64,000 bases of DNA from Herbidospora cretacea (GTDB lineage Bacteria > Actinomycetota > Actinomycetes > Streptosporangiales > Streptosporangiaceae), in the NCBI RefSeq assembly GCF_001570605.1, contig NZ_BBXG01000007.1, positions 366,042 to 430,041 of the forward strand, read 5' to 3'. The translations under genes and the position numbers were made by a program. This document shows, one piece after another, positions 1 to 8,751 of the stretch; position 1 is the stretch's first letter, and each line of letters opens with the position of its first letter. A model generated the notes under the pieces. The model had not been told where the DNA came from. It saw nothing but the letters and a program-made list of their open reading frames with translations, and ran no database searches.

Positions 1-1901
1 GCGGTTATCGCGGAATCGGCGAGTCGGGCGGCCGCTGCCCCATCTCCGGCCTGCATCTCGACCAGAGCCGCGTAGAGAAGGGCTGGACCGTGTTCGGCCG
101 TGGTCGCGCGGACGGCGGTGATCTCCTCGCGCGCTTTGTCGATGTCGCCGGACAGGGCCAAGGCGTAGGCGTAGGCGGCCCTGACCTGTGGCTCGCGTAT
201 CGGCCGGATCCTGGCGAAGTCGCGCAATGCGTCGTCCGGCCGGCCCAGCGAGAGGAGGATCTCGGCGCGGGCGCGGAGGGCGGGCCAGGAGTTGGCGTCC
301 TCGTCGAGGACACGGTCGAGCGTCTCGCGTGCGGAATGCGCGTGGCCGCCGTACCAGTAGGTCCAGGCCAGCTCGATGGGAATCCCGGGGTCGTCGGGGA
401 CCCGCTCGATGGCGGACCTCAGGTCCTGGATCGCCCGCCGGGTCTCACCGAGGGCGCGCCGCGCCCGGCCGATGGCGGCCAGGAGGCGTCCCACGGTCTC
501 CTTCCGGCCGTGGGTCTCGAAGAGTCCGGCCGCCTCCTGAAGATGATCGATCGCTGTGCGGTACTGCCCTTCGTCGAAGGCCACATCGCCCAGGAACGAC
601 TCGATCTCGGCTTTCAGCCGGGAGGAGTCGGTCCGGTCGAGCGCGTCCCTGGCGTCACGGCGGGCACGGGCGAAGTCGCCCTCCCGACGGGCGTGCTGAG
701 CGGAGTGCAGGAGCTGCTGGGGGGTCCGGAGGTCGACGGCGAGGATGTCCTCGACGTCTGCACGGATGAGGCGGACGAGGCTTTCGTGTGAGAGTTCGTA
801 CCAGCCGGAGACGTCGGGACGTGGGCTGAGAATGTGGTGGTCGACCAGAGCGGCGACCACGTCGTTCGGCAGCCCGGCGGTCAGGGTCTCGCCCCGGTAG
901 ACGGGGGCTTTGGCGGAGTCGACGACGAAGTTGGCGCGGAGCCACGCGCGCAGCCGGGCCGTGTCGCCGTCGAGGTGATCTCGGGCGACTTCGGCGATCG
1001 TCTGGTGGACGTATCGCTCCAGGGACTCGCGCACGTTGGCGTAGCGGATGACGTGTTCGGTGGTGATGCGGGTGATGTCCGGGGGCAGTGCCTTCCACAG
1101 GGCGGTGCAGACGACCTGGAGCTGCACCGGATCGATTCCCTTCGACTCCGGCTGGGCCTCCCGGCCCCCGTTCAGGTCGTCGACCAGATGCTGGGCGGCC
1201 GCGTCGTCGAAGGAGTGGCCGGTGCCGGTCAAGGGGCCCACGACGGCCTGAGTGGCGGCGAGCGGTTCGAGGGCGCCCAACGTGAAGCGGCCGCGGGTCA
1301 TGACGTCCTGGAGGCGGTCGCTCCGCAGGATCGCGTCCGCCTGGTCGTCTCTGATCGAGATCAGCACGCGCAGGTCCAGGTCCATGTGGAGGGCGTCGAC
1401 GAGCTGGTCGACGAACCACTCGTGGTAAGGCGCGCGGCGGTTGTTCCCCAGGAAGAGCTCCTCCGCCTGGTCGATCGCCGCCAGGCGGAGCACCGGATCG
1501 CCGTAGGGATCCTGCCGCAGCGGTCGGCGGCCGAAGAACCGCTTCAAAGTGAGGCCGGCCAGCAGCGACGGGCTCTCTCCGGGCGACCACGAGGACAGCA
1601 GCGCGTAAGTGTGCGGGTTGTGCTCGGGCAGCGCCGCAGAGGGCACCGTCGAGGTGTACGAGACTCTTCCCACCGGCAGGATGTCGTTCTGCGAAGGGTC
1701 CAGCAGGGGCATGACGCCCGCATTGATCAAGGAGGTCTTGCCCACGCCCGACGGGCCGTACAGGACCGTGATCTGGTTCGATCGCCACAGGTCGCAGACC
1801 TCGTGGGCCTCGCGTTCCCGGCCGAAGAACTTGCCGCTGTCCTGGCGGAGGAAGGCGCGCGGGCCGACGTAGGGTTCGAGAGTCGGAACTGGCCCGGTCA
1901 C
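1..1901 (-). CDS. STAND-family ATPase with C-terminal TPR-like repeats, 3' end outside window
   Basis: An open frame runs without a stop from a GTG at 1901 to the left edge, giving at least 633 residues. A Walker A motif (GPSGVGKT, about residues 49-56) follows an FFGRE signature, and an AIDQAEELF stretch near residue 140 fits the Walker B of novel STAND NTPase 1 proteins. From about residue 370 the protein becomes alanine-rich helical repeats resembling TPRs. The GTG overlaps the stop of the SIR2 gene by 4 bases (GTGA), so the two are probably translationally coupled. STAND ATPases are signal-triggered oligomerising switches; the partner and effector role with SIR2 is inferred. The C terminus is not visible. 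Confidence 0.8.
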   Translation of the reverse strand, partial: MTGPVPTLEPYVGPRAFLRQDSGKFFGREREAHEVCDLWRSNQITVLYGPSGVGKTSLINAGVMPLLDPSQNDILPVGRVSYTSTVPSAALPEHNPHTYALLSSWSPGESPSLLAGLTLKRFFGRRPLRQDPYGDPVLRLAAIDQAEELFLGNNRRAPYHEWFVDQLVDALHMDLDLRVLISIRDDQADAILRSDRLQDVMTRGRFTLGALEPLAATQAVVGPLTGTGHSFDDAAAQHLVDDLNGGREAQPESKGIDPVQLQVVCTALWKALPPDITRITTEHVIRYANVRESLERYVHQTIAEVARDHLDGDTARLRAWLRANFVVDSAKAPVYRGETLTAGLPNDVVAALVDHHILSPRPDVSGWYELSHESLVRLIRADVEDILAVDLRTPQQLLHSAQHARREGDFARARRDARDALDRTDSSRLKAEIESFLGDVAFDEGQYRTAIDHLQEAAGLFETHGRKETVGRLLAAIGRARRALGETRRAIQDLRSAIERVPDDPGIPIELAWTYWYGGHAHSARETLDRVLDEDANSWPALRARAEILLSLGRPDDALRDFARIRPIREPQVRAAYAYALALSGDIDKAREEITAVRATTAEHGPALLYAALVEMQAGDGAAAARLADSAIT

Positions 1902-2794
1902 GACATGGCTCCCATCCGATCACGCAATTCGGTGCAGAAGTCCTCGATGCCGCCCCAGTAGACCGTGATCTGCCATTCGCGGTAATACCAGGACAGTTGA
2001 CGCTCCAGGTCTTCGACCGTCCAGCCCGAGGCGTCGCCGGGGGCGAGTTGCACGCTCACATGGCGGCGCCTGCTGAGGGCGGGGATCGACCGGCCGAGTT
2101 CCGCGAACATGGCCCGGGTCGTCCAGTCCTGAAGGCTGTATCCGATGAAGAGCAGCGGGCGGGTGGTCAGCGCCGCCAGGATCGACGGGGGGAACATGCG
2201 GTTGCCGCCGATCTTGCGTTCGATGGCGAGATTGCGCAGGAACATCATGTAGTCGTCCTCGGCCAGCACGAACGTGGCCGGATCGCGCATCGCGCCGTGC
2301 AGATGGTAGACGAGCGGGGTCGACGGACTCGGGTTCCAGCCTTCCGCGTCCTTGAACAGCGGGTCGGGGACGATGGCCTCGTTCCAGGGGCAGATGGCAG
2401 CTCTGGCCGCCTTCCTGCGGGTTGCCAGCGCCTGGACGATGAAGTCGTCGTAGTTGGTGGTCAGGTAGACCGGCAGGGGGAAATCGGCCAGCACCGCATG
2501 GGGCTCGTTGTGGTCGCCGAAGTCGGGGGTCCGGTCGCCTTTGGTCAGCTCGTCGCGGACCAGATATTTGACGTGGCTGAGGTCGCCGTAATCGAAGCTG
2601 GCGTATTGGGCGACTCGGGGGAGTTCGCTCGTCTCGGGGCCGGGATAGTCACACTTGGCCGCGAGCATCGTGCTGAGCTGGCGACCTGACGGGAGGACGC
2701 TCATCGAGGCGCCGGCGCCTACGAACGGGGTGCAGTGGCCGGTCCTCAATTGGTAAATGAGCCGCTCCCAATCTTTTTCGCTCATTCCGCCCAT
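1898..2794 (-). CDS. SIR2-like domain protein (putative NAD+-consuming effector)
   Basis: 298 residues. Seen are a Rossmann-type FVGAGAS loop (24-30), TTNYD (112-116), YHLHG with the candidate catalytic His166, and FIGYSLQD (216-223), the pattern of SIR2_2-type bacterial proteins. Asn114 and His166 match the NADase residues of SIR2 immune effectors. The ATG at 2794 is chosen because GAGGTGGAG lies about 6 bases upstream; a longer frame to 2914 adds 40 residues unlike the family. It lies 147 bases downstream of the fxsA peptide gene on the same strand and overlaps the following STAND ATPase gene. An NAD-depleting role is inferred; deacetylase activity is less likely from family and context. 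Confidence 0.8.
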   Translation of the reverse strand: MGGMSEKDWERLIYQLRTGHCTPFVGAGASMSVLPSGRQLSTMLAAKCDYPGPETSELPRVAQYASFDYGDLSHVKYLVRDELTKGDRTPDFGDHNEPHAVLADFPLPVYLTTNYDDFIVQALATRRKAARAAICPWNEAIVPDPLFKDAEGWNPSPSTPLVYHLHGAMRDPATFVLAEDDYMMFLRNLAIERKIGGNRMFPPSILAALTTRPLLFIGYSLQDWTTRAMFAELGRSIPALSRRRHVSVQLAPGDASGWTVEDLERQLSWYYREWQITVYWGGIEDFCTELRDRMGAMS

Positions 2795-2941
2795 GCACGG
2801 CTCCACCTCTTCGGCCCGATATCCGGTTCCGACTGTAGAGGCAGTCCTGCCGAGATGACCGGTGTCGTTTTTTCGGTTTCTCGGGCAGGTGGCCGGGAGG
2901 GCGCGGATCATCATTGGCTCACGACCCTCCCGCCGTTTCGA

Positions 2942-3082
2942 TCAGATGAAGTTCTGGAACCCCGAACTCGTCGTGGCAGGCTGTTCGACGAAGGGTTCCA
3001 GCAGTCCACGCAGGGTCGTGTAAGGAACCTCGTCGATCGAGTTCAGGAGTGGTTCGCCGGAAACCCGTTCAGCATCGATCAT
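2942..3082 (-). CDS. fxsA: FxSxx-COOH-type cyclophane RiPP precursor peptide
   Basis: A 46-residue reading frame between the SIR2 gene and the divergent TPR gene. The ATG at 3082 has a GGCGAGGA ribosome-binding site 4-5 bases upstream. The acidic leader contains LNSIDEVPYTTLRGLLEPF (residues 13-31), and the peptide ends GFQNFI. The last five residues, F-Q-N-F-I, match the FxSxx-COOH tail of FxsA precursors except for Asn in place of Ser. FxsB enzymes crosslink an aromatic residue to the residue two positions on, so Phe42-Gln43-Asn44 is the predicted cyclophane. Support comes from fxsB, the HExxH gene and fxsT nearby. Assignment by motif and context is strong; product structure is inferred. 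Confidence 0.8.
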   Translation of the reverse strand: MIDAERVSGEPLLNSIDEVPYTTLRGLLEPFVEQPATTSSGFQNFI

Positions 3083-3235
3083 GAATCCTCGCCTTCAGCG
3101 GCAGCCGATAAGAGAATTACGGTTGGCCGCCCTTCACGGCCTGGGCGCCATTGACGAACGTTGCTGTTTAGATGAGTTTTGAACAGGGTGTGGCAAGAAG
3201 CAAGCCATCTCTTCATCGAAGCAGCCGGAGGTCCG

Positions 3236-5764
3236 ATGGGCACCGAATCCTCCTCGCTCGCCGCGCATTCCCTGGGAGACAAACAACCGGAGATCTTCGA
3301 GCGGGTTCCGCCCAGAAACGGCAGCTTCACAGGGCGGGAGAGCCTGCTGCACCAGCTACGTGAGGGCACCCGGTCGGTGACCGCCGTCATCCCGCTTCCT
3401 CAGGCGCTGCAGGGTTACGGCGGCGTCGGCAAGACCCACCTGGCGATCGAGTACGCCCATCGCTATCGCTCTCACTATGACCTGGTCTGGTGGATTCCCG
3501 CGGACCAGTACTATCTGGTCCCTTCGGCGCTGGCCGCGTTGGCGCCCTATCTCCAATTGACTCCCGCCTCCGTCGTAGGTGTGGAGGAGGCGGCGGAGTC
3601 CGTGCGGGAGGCGCTGGAGAACGGGGCGCCGTACAACAACTGGCTGTTGATTTTCGACAATGCGGAAGACTCCCGCATCGAGAGGTTCATTCCGCGCGGC
3701 CCGGGCCATGTGATCATCACGTCCCGCAACCCGAATTGGGACGACCAATTCCGGTCTCTCCAGGTCGACGTGTTCACCCGGGACGAGAGCATCGAGTTCC
3801 TGACGAAAAGGCTGGGCGCGCGGATCACCAAAGACGAGGCGTTCCGGCTGGCCGACAAATTGGGCGATCTGCCGCTCGCCCTCGAACAGGTGGGTGCGTT
3901 GCAGCGGCGCGGCACGATGACGGTCGACGACTACATCGAACTGCTCGACAAACAGACGGCCCGGCTGCTGGGCGCGGAAAGAGCCAGGGATTATCCGCTG
4001 ACGATGACGGCCGCCTGGCGGGTCTCGGTGTCGCTGCTGGAAGAACGGCTGGAGATCGCGCTCAATCTGCTGCGCTGTTGCGCCTTCTTCGGGCCCGACC
4101 CCATTCCGCTCGACGTCTTCCGGCGGGGCAACAAGGCCAACGCTCCGAGTCTGGAGAAACTGCTGGCCGACCCCATCATGTTCGACAAGTCCGTGAAAGA
4201 GCTCAGCCGATACGCCCTCATCCGGAGCGACCCGGACAACCGCACCATCCAGGTGCACCGGCTGATCCAAGCCCTGCTGCGGGACGACCTCGACGAGGTC
4301 CGTCAGGACCGGCAGCGTGAGGAGGTGCACCGCCTGCTGGCCGGCAGCGCGCCGCAACTCCCGGACGACAACTCCAAGTGGCCGGACTTCGCCGACCTGG
4401 TCCCTCACGTCCGTCCGTCACGACTTCTCGAATCAAGTGAGCCCAGCGTCCGCGAGTTCGCTCTCAACGTCGTGCGTTATCTCTACTCATCAGGGAACTA
4501 CCGGTCGGCGCTGGAACTGGTCACCGCCTCCATCAAGGAGTGGGGCCGAACGCGGGAGAACCATCCCGACGTGCTCCGGGCCCGTCGGCATCAGGGGAAC
4601 ACTCTGCGCCGCATGGGCGAGTACGCCCAGGTGTACGACCTCGACCGCACCACCCTGGCGAACGTGATCGCCGAATTCGGCCCGGAACACGAGGAGACGC
4701 TGATCGCCAGGAACGGCCTCGGCGGCAGCATGCGGGCTCGGGGTGAGTTCCGGGAGGCGCTGGAACTCGACGAGGAGTCGGTCAGTCAGCATGAGCGGCT
4801 GCTCGGCGACGACAACGTCCTCACCCTGCGGGCGAAGAACAGCCTGGCCCTCGACTACGGCCTGAACAGCCAGTACGAACGGGCCAGGCGGCTGCACACC
4901 GAGGTCTATCTGGCCCAGAGCGAGGCGATCAACCCGGCCAGCTCCGAGATCGTGCTGCTCTCGCGCAACAGCATGGCCAGGGCCGTCCGGCTCACGAGCG
5001 GTTTCGAGGAGGCTTGTGACACCGGTGAGGACGCACTGGCGTTCGGCGTTCTGAAACTGGGCCGCGACCACTGGGCCACGCTGATGACCGCCAAGGACCT
5101 GTCGATCGCCCAGCGGCGGGCGGGCGCCCTTGAACAGGCCATCTCCATCGCCAGAGACACCCACGCCCGGCTGGCCCGGCTGTTCGGCCCCCGTCACCCC
5201 GACACGATCGCGGCGGCCGTGAACGTCTCCAACGCCCTGCGGGTCCGTGGCGATCTCGCCGAGGCGTACGAACTGGCGGAGGAGATGACCCGGGCCTACC
5301 CTGCGGTCTTCGGCGAGGATCATCCGTTCACGCTCGCCTGCCGGACCAACCTGGCGATCCTGCACCGCCTGCTCGGCGATCCCCGGAAGGCCCGGGAGAT
5401 CAACGAGGCCGCCCGTGAGGGGCTGACCGCCCGGCTGGGCCCGGAACACCACTACGTGTCGTCGTGCACGGTGAACATGGCCAGCGACCTGGCCGCCCTG
5501 GGCGAATCCGAGCAGGCCAGGGCGCTGGGCGAGCGCACACTCGAAGACCTCACGGAGCGGTTCGGGCGCGACCACTTCCTGACCCTGTCGTGCGCGGCCA
5601 ACCTGGTTCTCGACCGGGTCGAGACCGACGCGCCCGACGCGGACAAGCTGAGAGCCGAGGTGACGGACCTCTATCAGGAACGGTTCGAGCAGGGCCAGCC
5701 CGACGCGGTGACCGCCGCGTCGAGCATCAGGATCGACTGCGACTTCGACCCGCTACCGATCTGA
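3236..5764 (+). CDS. fxsT: FxSxx-COOH system NB-ARC/tetratricopeptide repeat protein
   Basis: 842 residues. An NB-ARC ATPase has Walker A GYGGVGKT (60-67), Walker B LLIFDNAED (137-145) and a GDLPLALEQ motif near 215. A helical region follows, and from about residue 430 to the end there are roughly nine kinesin-light-chain-like TPRs with recurring G-(P/R)-x-H-x-x-T signatures. This is the architecture of the TPR proteins encoded beside FxsA/FxsB. The ATG at 3236 is preferred because GGAGG lies 4 bases upstream; a start at 3179 is possible. It is divergent from fxsA and its end overlaps the convergent HExxH gene by 12 bases. Likely a signal-sensing switch; its ligand is unknown. Confidence 0.78.
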   Translation: MGTESSSLAAHSLGDKQPEIFERVPPRNGSFTGRESLLHQLREGTRSVTAVIPLPQALQGYGGVGKTHLAIEYAHRYRSHYDLVWWIPADQYYLVPSALAALAPYLQLTPASVVGVEEAAESVREALENGAPYNNWLLIFDNAEDSRIERFIPRGPGHVIITSRNPNWDDQFRSLQVDVFTRDESIEFLTKRLGARITKDEAFRLADKLGDLPLALEQVGALQRRGTMTVDDYIELLDKQTARLLGAERARDYPLTMTAAWRVSVSLLEERLEIALNLLRCCAFFGPDPIPLDVFRRGNKANAPSLEKLLADPIMFDKSVKELSRYALIRSDPDNRTIQVHRLIQALLRDDLDEVRQDRQREEVHRLLAGSAPQLPDDNSKWPDFADLVPHVRPSRLLESSEPSVREFALNVVRYLYSSGNYRSALELVTASIKEWGRTRENHPDVLRARRHQGNTLRRMGEYAQVYDLDRTTLANVIAEFGPEHEETLIARNGLGGSMRARGEFREALELDEESVSQHERLLGDDNVLTLRAKNSLALDYGLNSQYERARRLHTEVYLAQSEAINPASSEIVLLSRNSMARAVRLTSGFEEACDTGEDALAFGVLKLGRDHWATLMTAKDLSIAQRRAGALEQAISIARDTHARLARLFGPRHPDTIAAAVNVSNALRVRGDLAEAYELAEEMTRAYPAVFGEDHPFTLACRTNLAILHRLLGDPRKAREINEAAREGLTARLGPEHHYVSSCTVNMASDLAALGESEQARALGERTLEDLTERFGRDHFLTLSCAANLVLDRVETDAPDADKLRAEVTDLYQERFEQGQPDAVTAASSIRIDCDFDPLPI

Positions 5765-7024
5765 GGCTCCGTGCCGGGCCTCCCAGGCGGCCCGGTGGTC
5801 TGCCGCCGCCTGCCGGGCGGCGGCCAGGGCCTCCTCGTCGAGGGGTTCGGCCAGTACCGTTCCCAGCCGGGTGCGCATGCCTTCGACGAAACTCATTCCC
5901 GCGTCGTTCAGAAGGCGTTCGTCCTCCAGGGTGTCCAGGACGGCCTGGACCCCCTCCCGCCACCGGGCGAGCTCGATGCGGCCCCGGAGACCCTCGTACC
6001 GATGCTGGCGCTGCCAGAACTCGGTCACGCCCAGATAGGCGTAGGCGCCCTGGAGCAGGCCGTGGGCCGGGCGGGGGTCGGGGCGCCAGGGGGCGTAGTA
6101 GGTCTCGGTCCTCTCGTAGCGGATCAGCGGGACCAGGTGCATGAGGGCGTCGAGTTTGGCGTGCTGGATTTCGTGCGCGAACGTCTCGGCGAGCCAGACC
6201 GGTGAGCCGGTGGGCGCGGACATGGCGATCGTGCCGAACGTCTCCCGGGCCGAGGCGCTGCTCACGCCCTCCGCCGGCGCGGTCATCGGAGTGAGAGCCC
6301 GTACGATCGCGACGATCTCCTCGGTGACGCCCAGGTGGTTCGCCCGCAGGACGTGCCAGGCCTCGGGGAGCAGGGAACGCCAGGTCGCCAGCGCGCCGGG
6401 GCCGACCCGGGAGGTGACGCGGCCGGACTCGGGCCAGCGGTAGGGATCGAGGTCGTCCAGCACGACGGAGAAACCGTCGCCCACGGCGATTCGGCGCAGC
6501 GCCTCCCAGCCCGGTGCGTCGGCCGTCGGATCCACTTCGGCGCTCCAGTCCCGGGCCCGGAGAGAACGGCCCGCGACCTCGATGTCCTCCGAGGTGCCGC
6601 CGGGGCTCAGCCGCCCGAGACCGGGCAGCATCAAGCCGCCGTCATCGTCGAGCAGCACTCTCACCTCGCAGGTCGCGCCCGAGGCGACGGCCGCCGCCAC
6701 GGTGATCGCGCCGAGCCGGGCGGGGCGTTCCCCTCCGCGTCCACGGAGAGAACGGAAGGTCCGCCAGGCCCACGCGCCGACGGTGGGATGCCGGGTGATC
6801 CGGTTCACCGCGGCCGGGGCTGCGGCCTCCAGTTCCAGCAGGACCGTGTAGGCCTTCTTGGCCAGGGCGGCATCCGGATGGTCCGACGCCTTGGATTCCT
6901 CGACCACGCCCTTCAGCAGGCCGAGCCGGCGGCGGACCTGGAGGCCGTTGAGCTCCTCGGCCGCCTCCGCGTTGGCGGGTTCCTCGGCCAGCGCGCGGAA
7001 GGTCTTGCCGGAGACCGTCTTCAT
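5753..7024 (-). CDS. HExxH-motif putative peptide beta-hydroxylase of the fxs cluster
   Basis: 423 residues, with HEIQH at 284-288, the two-histidine metal motif that names the HExxH proteins paired with FxsB-type radical SAM enzymes. Family naming points to an alpha-ketoglutarate-dependent beta-hydroxylase of RiPP peptides rather than a protease. The N-terminal 120 residues are helical and charged, the middle is beta-rich, and the C terminus is again helical. Its start overlaps the fxsB stop by 4 bases, so the two are one operon. The predicted substrate is the peptide at 2942-3082, possibly after crosslinking. The hydroxylated residue cannot be told from sequence. Confidence 0.75.
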   Translation of the reverse strand: MKTVSGKTFRALAEEPANAEAAEELNGLQVRRRLGLLKGVVEESKASDHPDAALAKKAYTVLLELEAAAPAAVNRITRHPTVGAWAWRTFRSLRGRGGERPARLGAITVAAAVASGATCEVRVLLDDDGGLMLPGLGRLSPGGTSEDIEVAGRSLRARDWSAEVDPTADAPGWEALRRIAVGDGFSVVLDDLDPYRWPESGRVTSRVGPGALATWRSLLPEAWHVLRANHLGVTEEIVAIVRALTPMTAPAEGVSSASARETFGTIAMSAPTGSPVWLAETFAHEIQHAKLDALMHLVPLIRYERTETYYAPWRPDPRPAHGLLQGAYAYLGVTEFWQRQHRYEGLRGRIELARWREGVQAVLDTLEDERLLNDAGMSFVEGMRTRLGTVLAEPLDEEALAAARQAAADHRAAWEARHGASDR

Positions 7025-8286
7025 ACACGTCCCTCCAGTCGGGCGGTGTCACGAGCGTGCCGTTCCCTGATGTACGAGATCAGCCGGTACAGGTCGGGGC
7101 AGTACACCGAAGGACCGAGGAAACCGGTGGCCGGGCGGAACCGGTGGGCGTAGAGGCCGCCGCCGCAGGTGTTGACCAGATCGCACCGGCGGCATTCCGG
7201 GCCGAGCGCCCGTACGCCGAGTTGCCTGGCCGCGATGGCCGGATGGCCGAGGGCGTCGTCGAAGGCGGCGGTCAGCACGTGCAGGCCGGTGGCGGAAGCG
7301 CCCTCGAAAGCGGATTTGAGGATGTCCGACTGCTCAATGGCGCCGTTCGTCTCGACCACGACCATTGACGCCGGCGACAGCCCCACGGATTCGCTCCGCG
7401 AGTCGCCTCCCGAAAGCAGCCGAATGATCTCGTGGAAGAGCCGGATCTCGGTACGGAACCTCGGCGTCTCCCGCCACTCGTCGAAAATACGGATGAGCCA
7501 ATCGGCATAAGGTGTCGCGGTGGAATCGGCGTCGCGCCAGGGCGGTGGCGCTGCCCAGTTGCCGTGCGGGAGCAGGAAATCGACACTCGGCGGATCGAAT
7601 TCCAGCAATGCGCGATAGGTGGCTATGGGATCGTTGCGCAGGTCGATCGTGCACAGAAGCCCGGCGAACAAATGGTGAAACGGCCCTTCGAGCAGTCTCA
7701 GCGCCCGGCTGACCCGTTCGTGACTGCCCCGGCCGTTGGCGAAGACCCGGGTGCGGTCGTGGGCCACGGCGTCGCCGTCGAGACTCACCCCGACGCGTAT
7801 CTCCAGGTCGTGGAAGAGTTTGAGGTAGGTCTCGTCGAGCCGGACCGCGTTGGTCTGCATGCTCACCCGGACCCGGGTGCCCACCTCGGAGCACGCGCCG
7901 CGAATGGTCCGCACGATGTGCTCGAGCGATTCCGGCCCGGCCAGAAGCGGTTCCCCGCCGTGCAGGATGACGTCGATATCGGGCAGCCGATGGGTCCGCG
8001 CGTGTTCCGCGATGCGGAAAGCGGTGCTCGCCACGACGGCCGGTGACATTTGACGCGGCTGGGTTCGCCAGCTCTGGTCGGCCATTTCATACACGTAGCA
8101 GCCGGGGCAGGCGAGATCACATCGGCTGTGCACCTTGAGGATGAACTGCCGAAAGGCGGACGGGCGCCATCCCGAGGCCAGCAATTCCGCGACGTCGAGG
8201 TTTGCCGGAAACACGTTTTCGGGCGGCGGGATTGTGGGTTCTTGGTTGTTCGACAACCGGGACACCCTTCTTTGCGCCAACCCCAT
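7021..8286 (-). CDS. fxsB: FxsB-family radical SAM/SPASM cyclophane-forming peptide maturase
   Basis: 421 residues. The radical SAM cluster motif is C-x3-C-x2-C (CDLACPGC, Cys56, Cys60, Cys63), followed by an ILHGGEPLL segment that fits SAM binding. A SPASM-type cysteine set lies near the C terminus (CRRCDLVNTCGGG, then YCPDLY), as expected for auxiliary iron-sulfur clusters. Sequence flavour and neighbours place it in the FxsB family, which forms three-residue cyclophanes between an aromatic ring and the residue two positions later. The ATG at 8286 follows AGGGCG. It is the first gene of a two-gene minus-strand operon with the HExxH gene. The target is most likely the 46-residue peptide 4 kb away on the same strand. 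Confidence 0.85.
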   Translation of the reverse strand: MGLAQRRVSRLSNNQEPTIPPPENVFPANLDVAELLASGWRPSAFRQFILKVHSRCDLACPGCYVYEMADQSWRTQPRQMSPAVVASTAFRIAEHARTHRLPDIDVILHGGEPLLAGPESLEHIVRTIRGACSEVGTRVRVSMQTNAVRLDETYLKLFHDLEIRVGVSLDGDAVAHDRTRVFANGRGSHERVSRALRLLEGPFHHLFAGLLCTIDLRNDPIATYRALLEFDPPSVDFLLPHGNWAAPPPWRDADSTATPYADWLIRIFDEWRETPRFRTEIRLFHEIIRLLSGGDSRSESVGLSPASMVVVETNGAIEQSDILKSAFEGASATGLHVLTAAFDDALGHPAIAARQLGVRALGPECRRCDLVNTCGGGLYAHRFRPATGFLGPSVYCPDLYRLISYIRERHARDTARLEGRV

Positions 8287-8362
8287 TTCGCCCTATTTTC
8301 AACTGATAGTCAATATTCGCTTCTTTCGGTGACGGAGACGGTCTGAGCTGCCAGGCCGCCCG

Positions 8363-8716
8363 CTAGGCCACCGGGGTGATCTGGAAGACCGCCGCCCGCC
8401 ACGTCCCCGCGTCGTTCCGGACCAGCGTCGTCGTCGCGTAGACGGTCATCGTCCCGCGTGCGGAGTCGATCTCCACGCGGGACGAATGAACCACGCTGGA
8501 GTCGGTGAGGGTCACGACCCGGTGCTCCGACTGGTCCGTCCGCGTGTACGGGTTCTCGTTCTCCGCGAAGGTCCGCAATATCGCGGCACGATCCGTCTCC
8601 ACCCCCCAAGGCGAGATCGCCACCGGATCGTCGGTCAGATACGAGTCGTAGAAGGCGGCGTCCCCGTCCCGGTTGGCCTTCCAGGCACGCTCGCTGAGTT
8701 CGATGAAGAAGTCCAT
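8363..8716 (-). CDS. SnoaL-like/NTF2-fold protein
   Basis: 117 residues with the one-domain pattern of NTF2/SnoaL-like proteins: an N-terminal helix (FIELSERAW), a DSYLTDDPVAI strand-turn, and C-terminal strands ending WRAAVFQITPV. The ATG at 8716 has AGAGGA 7 bases upstream; a longer frame to 8779 has no good site. It is divergent from the sigma factor gene at 8752, whose own C terminus has the same fold, so the two may be functionally linked. No catalytic residues can be assigned with confidence; ligand binding or polyketide-cyclase-like chemistry are the usual possibilities. Confidence 0.7.
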   Translation of the reverse strand: MDFFIELSERAWKANRDGDAAFYDSYLTDDPVAISPWGVETDRAAILRTFAENENPYTRTDQSEHRVVTLTDSSVVHSSRVEIDSARGTMTVYATTTLVRNDAGTWRAAVFQITPVA

Positions 8717-8751
8717 GTCACATCCTCTTGCCCTGATTCGTTCTTGTAGAC

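Noticed and set aside
655-1923. A 422-codon minus-strand frame within the STAND gene
   Set aside because: It is Arg/Pro-rich with no domain, whereas another frame of the same strand encodes Walker motifs and stays open to the window edge.
3079-3390. A 103-codon minus-strand frame overlapping the start of fxsT
   Set aside because: It runs antisense to the NB-ARC gene, lacks a ribosome-binding site, and ends within the first codons of the better supported fxsA frame.
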